In this document: piece after piece, positions 34,399 through 42,286 of the stretch
Numbering within the stretch: position 1 is the first letter of the stretch
How the letters are laid out: every line of letters begins with the position of its first letter
The notes under the pieces: model-generated
Databases searched by the model: none
Told to the model about the DNA's origin: nothing
The model's input: the letters and a program-made list of their open reading frames with translations, nothing else
Origin: Wenxinia saemankumensis
GTDB lineage: Bacteria > Pseudomonadota > Alphaproteobacteria > Rhodobacterales > Rhodobacteraceae
Length of the DNA stretch: 64,000 nucleotides
NCBI RefSeq assembly: GCF_900141735.1
Contig: NZ_FQYO01000007.1
Coordinates: 62,001-126,000 of the forward strand
Direction: 5' to 3'
Program-made: the position numbers and the translations under genes

Positions 34399-36519
34399 TC
34401 ATTCCGGCAGCGCGTAGGCGATCACGGAATCGCCGACGAGCGTCTCCATGAAATGATGCCCCATCGCGGTGACGAGCACGTATTGCCGGCCGTTCGCCTC
34501 GTAGGCGATCGGGTTCGCCTGGCCGCCGGCCGGCAGCACGTCGCTCCACAGCGTCTCGCCCGTCTCGATGTCGATGGCGCGGAACAGGTTGTCCGTCGCC
34601 GCGGCGATGAAGACGAGCCCGCTCGCGGTGACGACCGAGCCGCCGTTGTTCGGCGTGCCGATGTCGATCGGCAGGTAGGACGGGATGCCGAACGGGCCGT
34701 TGCGGCGCGCCGTGCCGAGGGGGCGGTCCCAGAGCGTCTCGCCGGTATCGAGGTCGATGGCGCGGATGCCGCCATAGGGCGGAGCGACGCAGGGCATGCC
34801 GGTCACCGGATTGCGCCAGCCGGCATTGACGTTGATGCCGTAGGGCGCGCCGACCTGCGGGTCCGCCGCGCCTTCGGGCCCGGTCCCCCGCTCGTCCTGC
34901 TCGTCGATCGGCACCCCCTCCACCTCGTCCCGCGGGACGAGCCGGTTGTAGTTCGGCACGTCGTTGTAATTGGCGACGATGATCCCGCGAGCGGTGTCCA
35001 CCGCGACGGATCCCCAGTCGGACCCCCCGTTGTAGCCCGGATACTGGATCCAGGGCTCGTCCGACGAGGGCGGCGTGAAATAGCCGTCGTAATTCGCCCG
35101 GTGGAACTGGATCCGGCACCAGAGCTGGTCGAGCGGCGTGGCCCCCCAGCTGTCCTTCGCCTCCAGCGGCTCCATCCGCAGCGTGTGCCATTCCGAATAG
35201 GGCTGGCTGGGCGAGATGTAGTCCGGCTCGATCTCGCCCTGCGGCAGGTCGGTCAGCTCGCCGACCGGCGTCAGCGGCTCGCCCGTGCGGCGGTCGAGGA
35301 TGTAGAGATCGCCCTGCTTGGAGGGCAGCAGGATCGCGGGCGTGCCCAGCCAGTCGAGCAGCGTCGCCTGGCTGCCGAGATCGTAGTCCCAGACGTCGTG
35401 GCGCACGGTCTGGAAGTGCCAGACCTCCTCGCCTGTCGTCGCGTCGAGCGCGACCAGGGAGGTGGCGTACTCGTTCTCGGCCTCGCTGCGGTTCGAGCCG
35501 TAATAGTCGACCGCCGAATTGCCCATCGGCAGGTAGACCTGGCCCAGCTCCTCGTCCGCCGTCGCGGTGGTCCACATGTTCGGCGTGCCGCGCGTATAGA
35601 CCTCGCCCTCGGGCGGGCCGCTCCGGTTCTGCTCGGGCGCGGCGAGATCCCAGGCCCAGGCCAGCTCGCCCGTGCGGGCGTCGAAGCCGCGCACGACGCC
35701 GGAGGGGGCCTCCTCCGCCTGGCCGTCCAGCACCTGCGCGCCTGTGACGACGACGCCGCGCACGATCGCGGGCGGGGCGGTCACGGCATACCAGCCGGGC
35801 ACCCGCTCGCCGATGTCCTGCCAGAGATCGACCGTGCCGTTCTCGCCGAATTCCTCGCAGGGGGAGCCGTCCGCGATGTCGACGGCGACGAGCTTGGCGT
35901 CGAGCGTCGCCTCGATCACGCGCGTCGCGCAGGGATCGCCCTCCGCCGCCTCGGGATCGGTCCAGAGCGCGACCCCCCGGCAGGTCGCGCCATAGGGGAT
36001 GGCCTCGTTCGGCACGCCGGGATCGAAGCGCCAGTTCTCCTCTCCGGTCGCGGCGTTCACCGAAATCAGCACGTTCATCGCCGAGCAGAGCAGCAGGTCG
36101 TCCCCGACCTTCAGCGGCGTGGTCTCGGGCGAATAGGTCCCCTCGGCGGTGCCCTCGGGCAGGTCGCCCGTATGGTAGACGAAGGCTCGTTCGAGCCGGT
36201 CCACGTTGGCGGGCGTGATCTGGTCGAGCGGGGTGTAGCGCGTCGCGGCGGCGTCGCCGCCCCAGAACGGCCAGTCCGCGCCGACTTCGCGCTGCGGCTG
36301 CGCCGCTCGGGCCCCGGGGACGGGTGCGGCACCGGCCTCCGAAGCGGGTTCGGCGGCGATCCCGGCTGCGGAATTTTCGGATCGGTCTTCGCCTGCGGGG
36401 CTGTCGGCTGCTTCGGCTTCGACGGCCTGGTCCCCCGGCTCCGCGGCGGGCGCGGCCTCCTGCGCGCTCAGCGGAGCGGCGAGCGCCAGCAGGAGGAGGG
36501 TCGGAAGGGATCTGGTCAT
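34399..36519 (-). CDS. PQQ-dependent dehydrogenase, catalytic subunit (glucose/quinate family, membrane part split off)
   Basis: A 706-aa secreted quinoprotein: signal peptide MTRSLPTLLLLALAAPLSA, an Ala/Glu/Pro-rich linker to about residue 75, then an eight-bladed PQQ propeller. Blocks match membrane glucose dehydrogenases: WPFWGGDAAATRYTPLDQIT, RFDPGVPNEAIPYGATCRG, DIGTPNNGGSVVTASGLVFI and YVLVTAMGHHFMET. It would oxidise a polyol or sugar in the periplasm and pass electrons to ubiquinone. In Gcd-type enzymes the propeller follows membrane helices in one chain; here those helices are the preceding gene, joined by an ATGA overlap. The substrate is not determined. No PQQ-synthesis genes are in the window. 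Confidence 0.85.
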   Translation of the reverse strand: MTRSLPTLLLLALAAPLSAQEAAPAAEPGDQAVEAEAADSPAGEDRSENSAAGIAAEPASEAGAAPVPGARAAQPQREVGADWPFWGGDAAATRYTPLDQITPANVDRLERAFVYHTGDLPEGTAEGTYSPETTPLKVGDDLLLCSAMNVLISVNAATGEENWRFDPGVPNEAIPYGATCRGVALWTDPEAAEGDPCATRVIEATLDAKLVAVDIADGSPCEEFGENGTVDLWQDIGERVPGWYAVTAPPAIVRGVVVTGAQVLDGQAEEAPSGVVRGFDARTGELAWAWDLAAPEQNRSGPPEGEVYTRGTPNMWTTATADEELGQVYLPMGNSAVDYYGSNRSEAENEYATSLVALDATTGEEVWHFQTVRHDVWDYDLGSQATLLDWLGTPAILLPSKQGDLYILDRRTGEPLTPVGELTDLPQGEIEPDYISPSQPYSEWHTLRMEPLEAKDSWGATPLDQLWCRIQFHRANYDGYFTPPSSDEPWIQYPGYNGGSDWGSVAVDTARGIIVANYNDVPNYNRLVPRDEVEGVPIDEQDERGTGPEGAADPQVGAPYGINVNAGWRNPVTGMPCVAPPYGGIRAIDLDTGETLWDRPLGTARRNGPFGIPSYLPIDIGTPNNGGSVVTASGLVFIAAATDNLFRAIDIETGETLWSDVLPAGGQANPIAYEANGRQYVLVTAMGHHFMETLVGDSVIAYALPE

Positions 36520-36893
36520 GACGGGACTCCGGGGTGCCGGGCCCTGCGGGCGCCGAGCGCGGGCAGGCAGAGAAGAACGAGGACGAGGATCAGGGTCGGG
36601 GCGAGCAGCCGGGGCACCTGCTGCCACCAATCGGACCCGACCTCCCACCAGGCCCAGGCGAGCGTGCCCAGCCAGGTGACGAGGTAGACCCAGATCGCGG
36701 CGCGATTCCCCCGCGTCAGCAGCAATCCGGTGGCGCAGAGGCCGATCCCGGCGAGGGCGTAGTACCACGATCCCCCGAGCACGATGAGCCACAGCCCCCC
36801 CGCCAGCAGCAGGAGGCCGAGAAGCACGCAGATCCAGCCCAGGACGGCGACGGCCGGATGGACGCGTGGGCGGGGTGGGGTCTTGTCTCTCAT
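36516..36893 (-). CDS. Membrane-anchor subunit corresponding to the N-terminal helices of PQQ glucose dehydrogenase
   Basis: A 125-aa protein with four hydrophobic segments (AVAVLGWICVLLGLLLLAGG, YYALAGIGLCATGLLL, AIWVYLVTWLGTLAWAWW, LLAPTLILVLVLLCLPAL). LIVLGGSWYYALAGIGL and WEVGSDWWQQVPRLLAP correspond closely to the N-terminal membrane domain of Gcd-type quinoprotein dehydrogenases (LGGSWYY, WEVG-W-PR). It should anchor the propeller protein and provide the quinone side. ATG 36893 has GGAAGG upstream. The stop overlaps the next start (ATGA). An EcfG-type promoter lies 59 bases upstream. Confidence 0.75.
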   Translation of the reverse strand: MRDKTPPRPRVHPAVAVLGWICVLLGLLLLAGGLWLIVLGGSWYYALAGIGLCATGLLLTRGNRAAIWVYLVTWLGTLAWAWWEVGSDWWQQVPRLLAPTLILVLVLLCLPALGARRARHPGVPS

Positions 36894-36949
36894 CGGAACC
36901 TTCCGTCGATCCTGTCGATCCGGCTCGCGCGGGGGGCCGGGCAAGTCCC

Positions 36950-36974
36950 GGAACAGGCAGCGGCATCCGATGTT
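36950..36974 (+). promoter_or_regulatory. EcfG-type promoter, rightward half of a two-way site
   Basis: GGAACAGG at 36950, TGTT after 16 bases. It overlaps almost exactly with a leftward promoter, the two forming GGAACA-N15-TGTTCC. The rightward transcript would carry a leader of over 200 bases before the receiver gene at 37202. Confidence 0.55.
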
Positions 36975-36976
36975 CC
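36952..36976 (-). promoter_or_regulatory. EcfG-type promoter, leftward half of a two-way site
   Basis: On the minus strand GGAACATC begins at 36976 and TGTT follows after 16 bases, 59 bases before the ATG of the dehydrogenase membrane subunit. Its -35 is the complement of the rightward -10 and vice versa. Confidence 0.65.
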
Positions 36977-37201
36977 AGCCCGTCCGCCCGCTGGACGAAA
37001 GGCCGGGGATCGTGCGGCGTCGGCCCCGGGCAGGCGACGGCAGGTTCAGAGCGGCGGCCCGGCAGGCCCCGGAAAAGCCGTCGCGCGGCGCCGGATCAAT
37101 TCCCGCCCGATTTTGTTCGGGGAAACGACCCGCCCGCGGCGCCGGCCGGTATCGGATCGGTCCGCGCCTTCGTCCGGCGGCAAGCCACCACGGGAGACCC
37201 G
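36977..37201 (+). other. Long leader before the receiver gene
   Basis: No separate gene is seen here. A reading frame in phase with the receiver runs through it but lacks a ribosome site and protein-like composition, so I treat it as untranslated leader. Confidence 0.4.
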
Positions 37202-37588
37202 ATGTCCGAACCCGATCTCACCGGTCGACGCATCCTCGTCGTCGAGGACGAATACGTCATAGCCGACGCGTTCCGCGCCGAGCTCGAGCTGCGCGGCGCC
37301 GTCGTGGTCGGTCCGGCCCCGGACATCCGGCAGGGCATGGCCATGATGCAGGCCGAACCGATGCTCGACGCCGCCCTGCTCGACATCAACTTGCAGGGGG
37401 AGATGGCCTTCGACCTGGCCGACGCGCTGATCGAGCGCGGCGTGCCGCTGCTGATCGCCAGCGGATACGACGCGCGGGTGATTCCGGACCGGTTCTCGGA
37501 AGTCTGCCGGTACGAGAAGCCGGTCGCCGTGTCGGAACTCGTCCAGACGCTTGGCACCCTGATCGGGCGCGACCCGGCGAAGCTCTAG
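37202..37588 (+). CDS. Single-domain response regulator (receiver only)
   Basis: A 128-aa CheY-like receiver with no output domain: acidic pair ED at 16-17, phospho-acceptor Asp61 in ALLDINLQGE, Ser88 in LIASGYD, and Lys107 in YEKPV. Single-domain receivers in alphaproteobacteria often accept or drain phosphate in HWE-kinase networks such as the general stress response. ATG 37202 has GGGAGA six bases upstream. It is convergent with the second response regulator and separated from it by a hairpin. Confidence 0.85.
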   Translation: MSEPDLTGRRILVVEDEYVIADAFRAELELRGAVVVGPAPDIRQGMAMMQAEPMLDAALLDINLQGEMAFDLADALIERGVPLLIASGYDARVIPDRFSEVCRYEKPVAVSELVQTLGTLIGRDPAKL

Positions 37589-37601
37589 CGCCGAGCCGAC
37601 C

Positions 37602-37619
37602 CCCGTCCGCCGGGACGGG
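37602..37619. terminator. Hairpin between two convergent response-regulator genes
   Basis: CCCGTCC pairs with GGACGGG around a GCCG tetraloop in the 36-base gap. It probably ends both transcripts. Confidence 0.5.
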
Positions 37620-37624
37620 CCCGG

Positions 37625-38200
37625 TCAGCTCAGGTGCCGACCGGGATGCCGCCGATGTTCGCGCGCCAGCAGGTCCAGCAGCCATTTCGCCGTGTCCGGC
37701 GGGAACGAACGCTCCTCCAAGGACGCGACGGCCCGCATGAGCGTCGCCTCGACGAGGCGGTCCGATGCCTGCTCGTCCATGAGCAGCTGCCGCGCGCGCA
37801 GTCTCAGCAGCGGCAGGAGATCCTCGATATCCGTATCCGTCCCGGCCGGGCGGGCGTCCATCCGGTGCAGCAGGTCGATCAGGGTCGTCGGTCGGCAGGG
37901 TTTCGAGACGTAGCGCGCATGGTTGAGATGGGGCGGCAGGCGCGCGCGAGAGATCCCGGAATAGAAGATGAACGGAGTCCCGTGCCGGGCCAGCAGGTCG
38001 GCGATGGCGAAGGAGGTGCGCTCGCCCACCCTGATATCGAGGATCGCGGCGCGCGCCTCGCCGAGATGCTGCAGGGCCAGATCGACGTCGGGAAAGGGTC
38101 CGACGACCTGATCGCCGTGCGCGCGCACGGCCTTGGCGATGTCCTGGGCGATGAAGTAATCGTCCTCGACGATCAGGATCGGCAGTCCTCTGCGGCCCAT
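37625..38200 (-). CDS. Response regulator with C-terminal sigma-region-2-like segment
   Basis: A 191-aa protein. Residues 5-118 are a receiver: acidic VEDD at 11-14, phospho-acceptor Asp55 in AILDIRVGE, Lys100 in YVSKP. Residues 127-184 (LPLLRLRARQLLMDEQASDR, then LVEATLMRAVASLEE and AKWLLDLLARE) follow the pattern of ECF sigma region 2, including the LVxxTLxRA helix and the WL-LL end that reads AWLFTILRN in sigma factors. PhyR, the anti-anti-sigma factor of the stress response, has the same parts in the opposite order. It may therefore sequester an anti-sigma factor when phosphorylated (inference). GAGG precedes ATG 38200. Confidence 0.7.
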   Translation of the reverse strand: MGRRGLPILIVEDDYFIAQDIAKAVRAHGDQVVGPFPDVDLALQHLGEARAAILDIRVGERTSFAIADLLARHGTPFIFYSGISRARLPPHLNHARYVSKPCRPTTLIDLLHRMDARPAGTDTDIEDLLPLLRLRARQLLMDEQASDRLVEATLMRAVASLEERSFPPDTAKWLLDLLAREHRRHPGRHLS

Positions 38201-38363
38201 CGAGCACCTCGCGTCTGCCGGACCGGAAACGACTGCGGCGGCCCTTCCGCTTTCAGGGATCAGTTTGTCACGATCATGTTCCGATGGCGAGTGGAAGCCT
38301 GCCCCGGGTTGGATTTCCTGCGCCGCGGGGCCTAGATCGAGGTCAGGTAGGCGGAATGACGAT

Positions 38364-38528
38364 ATGGAACAGGACAGCCAGGATCCGACCCGCGTCGGGG
38401 ATCAGGTCGACGAGGAATTGCAGCGCAAGCTTCGGGAGATCACGGCCGAGGAAACGCCGGAGCGACTGAGGTTGCTGGCGCGTCATCTCCAGCGGCTGAT
38501 CGACGAGGCGGACCGGACGGACGGCTGA
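38364..38528 (+). CDS. 54-aa protein, possibly NepR-like
   Basis: A tiny protein, MEQDSQDPTRVGDQVDEELQ onwards, with two predicted helices and no membrane segment. ELQRKLREI followed by ETPERLRLLARHLQRLIDEA recalls NepR anti-sigma factors, whose core reads approximately IGRKLR-Y---V-EPVPDRFLDLL, but about four residues between the two blocks are missing. NepR genes normally sit beside phyR, and this gene is divergent to a receiver/sigma-like gene. The ribosome site (GGCGGA) is weak and distant. I regard the NepR relation as a hypothesis; a general small helical protein is the alternative. Confidence 0.5.
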   Translation: MEQDSQDPTRVGDQVDEELQRKLREITAEETPERLRLLARHLQRLIDEADRTDG

Positions 38529-38960
38529 CGCCGCCCGGTCCTCGGCCGATTCCCGCCGTCGACGGGCCGGGGCGCCCGGATCCCGACAGGCAAGGCGGGA
38601 GAGGGCCGTGCTCTCCGGCGGATGATTCGTGTCCGCACCGGGTCCTTCGGCCGATCCGGCACGTGGTCGGGCACGGCCGGATGCCGGTGGCGTTCGTAGC
38701 GCCGCATTGATGAGGCGCCGGGATCCAGTCCTTCGGAGGGAGCTCGCCGGACGGACCGGCTGATCGGCCGGGGCCCCCCGGACCGGGCCGGAGCGCGGCG
38801 CTTTCCGGTGTCGCTGCCGGGGCACGCCGACGGGCGGCGCCTCATCGGGACGAGACCCGGGCGCCCGGACATACGATCACATGAGAGGCGCAACGTCCTC
38901 GATCGCGTAAGGGGTGCCGGCGAGGCGACCCGGCGGACCCGCCGGGATCGCCTGCGCTGC
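38529..38960. other. Non-coding stretch
   Basis: In these 430 bases I see no ORF with a ribosome site or protein-like sequence, no clear promoter and no RNA gene. Antisense frames are Arg/Pro/Ala-rich, as expected by chance at this G+C. Confidence 0.45.
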
Positions 38961-39257
38961 TCAGGCGGGCGCGAGCCAGACGCCCGCGCCGAGGATCACC
39001 GCCAGGGCGAGCAGCATGACGAGCCAGTTGCGCAGGGTCGTCCAGTCCGTTCCGGTCGCCGGCGCCTGCACGCGCAGGCAGATCGGGCAGAGGGGTTCGT
39101 TCGCCGGGACTGAGGTGCCGCAGCCGCGGCAGGTCGGACCCTCTTCGGCAGGGCTGGCGGTCGCCTGACGCGAGGCGCCCTCGCTTGCGGGAGGCGGAAC
39201 CGGGATCGGCAAGGGGAGCGTGAGGGACGGGGACGGGGAGGTGGAGCGATGCCACAT
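38961..39257 (-). CDS. Small zinc-ribbon protein with C-terminal membrane anchor
   Basis: A 98-aa protein: a Pro/Ser-rich N-terminus, a zinc ribbon CRGCGTSVPANEPLCPIC (two CxxC pairs) at about 43-60, and a single C-terminal membrane helix NWLVMLLALAVILGAGVWLA. The ribbon should face the cytoplasm. The function is unknown; such ribbon-plus-anchor proteins often assist membrane complexes. There is no good ribosome site before ATG 39257, so the start is uncertain. It is on the same strand as, and downstream of, the glycosyltransferase/deacetylase cluster. Confidence 0.65.
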   Translation of the reverse strand: MWHRSTSPSPSLTLPLPIPVPPPASEGASRQATASPAEEGPTCRGCGTSVPANEPLCPICLRVQAPATGTDWTTLRNWLVMLLALAVILGAGVWLAPA

Positions 39258-39395
39258 GGGAGGGGATCCGGGACAGGGCCAGGGGCGCGCGCACGCGGCG
39301 GGCGGCCCTCGGGGCCAAGGGGGGAATGGAGGATGGAGGACGAAGGCGGCGCTTCGGCGGCCGGGCAGCGCCCTTGCCCCGGCGGGGCGGGCGCG

Positions 39396-39788
39396 TCAGG
39401 CCGGGGGCGGCGGGGCCTGCGACGGCGGGCGCGCGGGGCGGAAGCTCCGCAGCGGGACCGCCTGCCGCGCAGGGGGGCCCAGTCCGCAGGGCGAGCCGGA
39501 ACGATTGGAAAGGACGGATCGGCCCGCGCAGGGGGCCGGTCCCGGTGGACCAGCGGGGCGGGGCTCGACGCGGCACTCGCCTCGCTGGAGCGCCGCCGGG
39601 CCCTGGATGACGGCCAGGGCGGCGGCGCCGCCGGGCAGGTCGAGGCCCGAGGGGGATACCGTCAGCCGCGCCGTCCCGTGCGCCCCGGAAGCAGGCAAGG
39701 CGAGAAGGCCGAGCGCAAGGCAGAGCGCGGCCATCACGCGCAGCCAGCGCAGGATCAGCCCGTCATCGCGATGGCGCCCGTCGATCAT
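39396..39788 (-). CDS. Putative small secreted protein
   Basis: A 130-aa frame with a convincing signal peptide (LRVMAALCLALGLLALPASG, cleavage near SGA-HG), a short domain TARLTVSPSGLDLPGGAAAL and a Pro/Arg-rich tail ending QAPPPPA with two Cys pairs. No family is recognised. The ribosome site is poor, and an internal ATG at the signal peptide is an alternative start. It lies between the methyltransferase and the zinc-ribbon gene, all on the minus strand. The evidence is the signal peptide and high third-position G+C only, so it could be a chance frame. Confidence 0.4.
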   Translation of the reverse strand: MIDGRHRDDGLILRWLRVMAALCLALGLLALPASGAHGTARLTVSPSGLDLPGGAAALAVIQGPAALQRGECRVEPRPAGPPGPAPCAGRSVLSNRSGSPCGLGPPARQAVPLRSFRPARPPSQAPPPPA

Positions 39789-39937
39789 CCCGGCAAGATC
39801 GGAGGGGCCGCGATCCCCCGCAAGGGGCGGCGCGGAGCGCCCGGAAATAATCCTTTCCCCGGCCCCTCGCGAATGGCCGTTCCGGCATCGTCCCGTCCCG
39901 CGCTGCCGGCGCGGCCGCCCCTCCCGGTCGGTCCGGC

Positions 39938-40507
39938 CTACCGCAAGCGCCAGATCGACGCGGCATAGGCGTCGGTCTCGTGCCCGTCCGTCATGTCGAA
40001 GGGCGCGATCCCGTTCAGGCGATCGACGAACAGCGACTGCGCGGCCCTGCCATCGAGTTCGGTCTCCGTTGGACCGAGCCAGCAGCACAGGAGGAGGGTG
40101 CCCCCGGGGGCGAGGGACGACGCGACGCGCGACGCGGTGAGGGCGATATCCTCCGCGTCGAGGAAGTAGAGGAATTCCGACAGCACGATGAGGTCCCAGC
40201 CGCCGTCCGGCCAGTCGCGGGGCAGATGCGCGACGCGGAACTCCGCGTTGGCGATCCGGCGGGCCCGGGCGCGGTCGATGGCGGCCCGGGCCGTGTCCAG
40301 GCCGAGGAACCGCCCGCACCGCGCTGCCAGCGCCTCGCTCATCACCCCGATGGAGCAGCCGAGTTCCAGCCCGCGCGCGAAGCGCTCCTCCGGCAGGAGG
40401 TCCAGGCAGGCGCGCAGCTTCGCGGCCTCGTAGGCGCTGGTCTCGAAGCCCCAGGGATCGGGGTCGGCGGCGTAGAGCCTGTCGAAATGGGCGGGATCGG
40501 TGCTCAT
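39938..40507 (-). CDS. NodS-like SAM-dependent methyltransferase
   Basis: A 189-aa class I methyltransferase: DRLYAADPDPWGFETSAYEA at the start is typical of NodS-like enzymes, with SAM motif GLELGCSIGVMSEAL and WDLIVLSEFLYFL. NodS methylates an amino group on a deacetylated chitooligosaccharide. Here the gene directly follows a PIG-L deacetylase (ATGA overlap), so it may N-methylate the amine that the deacetylase exposes (inference). It is the fifth gene of the stress-promoter cluster starting at 44324. Confidence 0.8.
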   Translation of the reverse strand: MSTDPAHFDRLYAADPDPWGFETSAYEAAKLRACLDLLPEERFARGLELGCSIGVMSEALAARCGRFLGLDTARAAIDRARARRIANAEFRVAHLPRDWPDGGWDLIVLSEFLYFLDAEDIALTASRVASSLAPGGTLLLCCWLGPTETELDGRAAQSLFVDRLNGIAPFDMTDGHETDAYAASIWRLR

Positions 40508-41226
40508 GCCGGGATGAAGATCTCGTCGGTGTCGACGAAGTGGCGCTGGACCTCCTCCGGCATGACGAAGCCGCCGCCATCGTCGTCGATCAGCGCGGTC
40601 ATCTGCGACAGATGCGCCGCCACGGCGGCGCGCTTCCTCTCGCGCCAGGGGGTCGTTCCGAACCGGACCACGCGGTCCGGGATGTCCCATGACGTCTCGA
40701 ACCGGCCCCAGACCGGGCAGCCCCAGACCCGCGCCCCGATCCGGGGGGCGAGCCAGCGGGCAAGGCGCCAGACCCGCTGGTGGTCGGGGTGGGGATCGCC
40801 GCCCCATGTCGTCCAGATCGAGGTGATCCCCCGCAGCGGCGCCAGCCGCCCCTCGATCTCCTCGAACGCGGCCGGACCATCCGGCGCGGCGTCGTCGGGA
40901 TAGCCGAGCCAGTCGGGGACGAGCCGCCCCTCGCTCAGGATCGCGACGGCCCTGTCGACCTCGCCATGACGGAGTTCGGCCAGGATTCCGGGCGGATCGC
41001 TCGTCGAGGAGGGGTGCGAACGGGAGCCGTCCGTCACGATCACGACGCGGACCCGTCGTCCCGTCTCCATCGCCGCCGCGATCGCGCCGCCGCAGGCGAG
41101 GCTCTCGTCGTCGGGATGCGGGGCGAGGACGAGGACATCCCCCTCGCCGGTCAGCTCTTCGAGTTCCGGCTCGGGGGCCGTGGCCGCGGCCCTCAGCAGG
41201 GCGGTATCCTCACGGAAGGGCGTCAT
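40504..41226 (-). CDS. PIG-L family deacetylase (short form)
   Basis: A 240-aa single-domain PIG-L/LmbE zinc hydrolase with APHPDDES at 35-42 and the second metal motif HPDHQRVW near 150. It would remove an N-acyl group from a glucosamine-type glycoconjugate. It is only distantly like the two large PIG-L proteins of the 10-23 kb region and lacks their C-terminal domains. ATG 41226 lies 17 bases inside the acyl-CoA dehydrogenase end; the stop overlaps the methyltransferase start. Confidence 0.85.
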   Translation of the reverse strand: MTPFREDTALLRAAATAPEPELEELTGEGDVLVLAPHPDDESLACGGAIAAAMETGRRVRVVIVTDGSRSHPSSTSDPPGILAELRHGEVDRAVAILSEGRLVPDWLGYPDDAAPDGPAAFEEIEGRLAPLRGITSIWTTWGGDPHPDHQRVWRLARWLAPRIGARVWGCPVWGRFETSWDIPDRVVRFGTTPWRERKRAAVAAHLSQMTALIDDDGGGFVMPEEVQRHFVDTDEIFIPA

Positions 41227-42286
41227 CGGCCCCCCAGGTCTCGCCGATGGCGCCGCCGGCGCAGACGGCCTGCCCGGCACGCGTGAGCTTTCCGTCCAGA
41301 TCCGCCTGCCGGAGGAAGAAGGCGAGGTCGCGGCGCACCCGCTCCACCTCTGTTCCCTCGACGAAGGCGCGCGTGCCGAGCAGGCGCTCGACCTCGCCCA
41401 TGCCGGTGAGGCAGGCCTCCTCCACGCTCTCGCGGGCGAGCAGGGCCAGCGAGACCTCGGCCTCACCGGCCCGTGGTCCGGCCGTGGCGCGGGCGGCCGC
41501 CTCCACCATCAACCGGGCGGCATGGGTGCGGGCGGCGAGCCGGGCCAGGCGGTGCAGCCGCGCCTCGGTCGGGTCGCGCCGGACGGCCTGCCGGGCCGCC
41601 TCGACCAGCGCCTCGAGCCCGCCCACCTGCAGGGCGGCGTAGCGCCAGACGCCCCCCTGGAAGTGCGGCTCGCGCTCGTAATCGCCCGCGCGGCCGAGCT
41701 CCTCGCCCTCCAGCCCGTCGAGGCCGAACGTCCCCGAGGCCGTCGCCCGCATTCCGGGCACGGCCCATCCCGAGATGTCGGCCCGGCTGGGATCGCTCGC
41801 CGGGACCAGCGCGAGCCGCGTTCCATCCGCCCCGCCGACGGTGACGATCGCGGTGCCGACGAGGCCGAGGCCCGAGGCGAAGCTCTTGGTCCCCGATAGG
41901 GTGAGGCGCCCGTCGAACGCCTCCCGAATGGTGGCCGGATCCTCGCGCTCGGCGCCCCAGACGCCATGCAGCGCCCAGCGGCACTGGGCGAGCAGGGCGT
42001 GCTTGCGGGGGCAGGAGGCGTAGAGGCGGATCAGCGCCACCGCATTCATGTGCCCCTCGACCAGCCGCCCGACGGACAGGCTGGCCCGCCCGATCCGGCG
42101 CAGCCATGTCGCCTGCCAGAGCGGGTCGCCCGGCTCGGCCAGCGCATCGAGAAGCCCGCAGGCCCGCAGGTCCGAGATGTCCTGTGACAGGTCGGCCCGG
42201 CCCTCGTCCGCGGCAAGCGCCCGCGCCCGGATGTTGTCCAGCGCCTCGGCCGGGGCCGGGCAGGTCGGCGGGATATCCAGCGTCAT
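41210..42286 (-). CDS. Acyl-CoA dehydrogenase-like flavoprotein
   Basis: A 358-aa protein with acyl-CoA dehydrogenase character: an N-terminal helical domain, a middle FAD/substrate segment (LTLSGTKSFASGLGLVGTAI) and a C-terminal helical bundle (LLARESVEEACLTGMGEVER). It is shorter than typical ACADs (380-400 aa), and the usual catalytic Glu cannot be confidently placed. In a cluster with glycosyltransferases and a deacetylase it may oxidise a carrier- or sugar-bound acyl group or an amine. Its start overlaps the upstream glycosyltransferase stop (ATGA). Confidence 0.75.
   Translation of the reverse strand: MTLDIPPTCPAPAEALDNIRARALAADEGRADLSQDISDLRACGLLDALAEPGDPLWQATWLRRIGRASLSVGRLVEGHMNAVALIRLYASCPRKHALLAQCRWALHGVWGAEREDPATIREAFDGRLTLSGTKSFASGLGLVGTAIVTVGGADGTRLALVPASDPSRADISGWAVPGMRATASGTFGLDGLEGEELGRAGDYEREPHFQGGVWRYAALQVGGLEALVEAARQAVRRDPTEARLHRLARLAARTHAARLMVEAAARATAGPRAGEAEVSLALLARESVEEACLTGMGEVERLLGTRAFVEGTEVERVRRDLAFFLRQADLDGKLTRAGQAVCAGGAIGETWGADDALP

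Noticed and set aside
33929-34417. 162-codon plus-strand frame after the orphan stress promoter
   Set aside because: No Shine-Dalgarno sequence, low-complexity Pro/Arg/Ala composition, and it runs into the end of the quinoprotein gene. A small RNA explains the promoter better.
36950-36976. GGAACA/TGTTCC palindrome read as a LexA (SOS) box
   Set aside because: Alphaproteobacterial LexA sites are GTTC-N7-GTTC direct repeats. The spacing here is much longer and the same half-sites with 16-base spacing occur without the palindrome at other genes, which fits a sigma-factor promoter.
38258-38282. GGAACAT upstream of the receiver/sigma-like gene as another EcfG promoter
   Set aside because: The -35 matches, but 16 to 18 bases downstream there is GATC or no TT, so the -10 does not fit. 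It may still be weakly used; not counted.
38842-39576. 244-codon minus-strand frame spanning the zinc-ribbon gene
   Set aside because: It is in a different frame from the zinc-ribbon and secreted-protein genes, which have recognisable CxxC pairs and a signal peptide. The long frame is Arg/Pro-rich with no such features.
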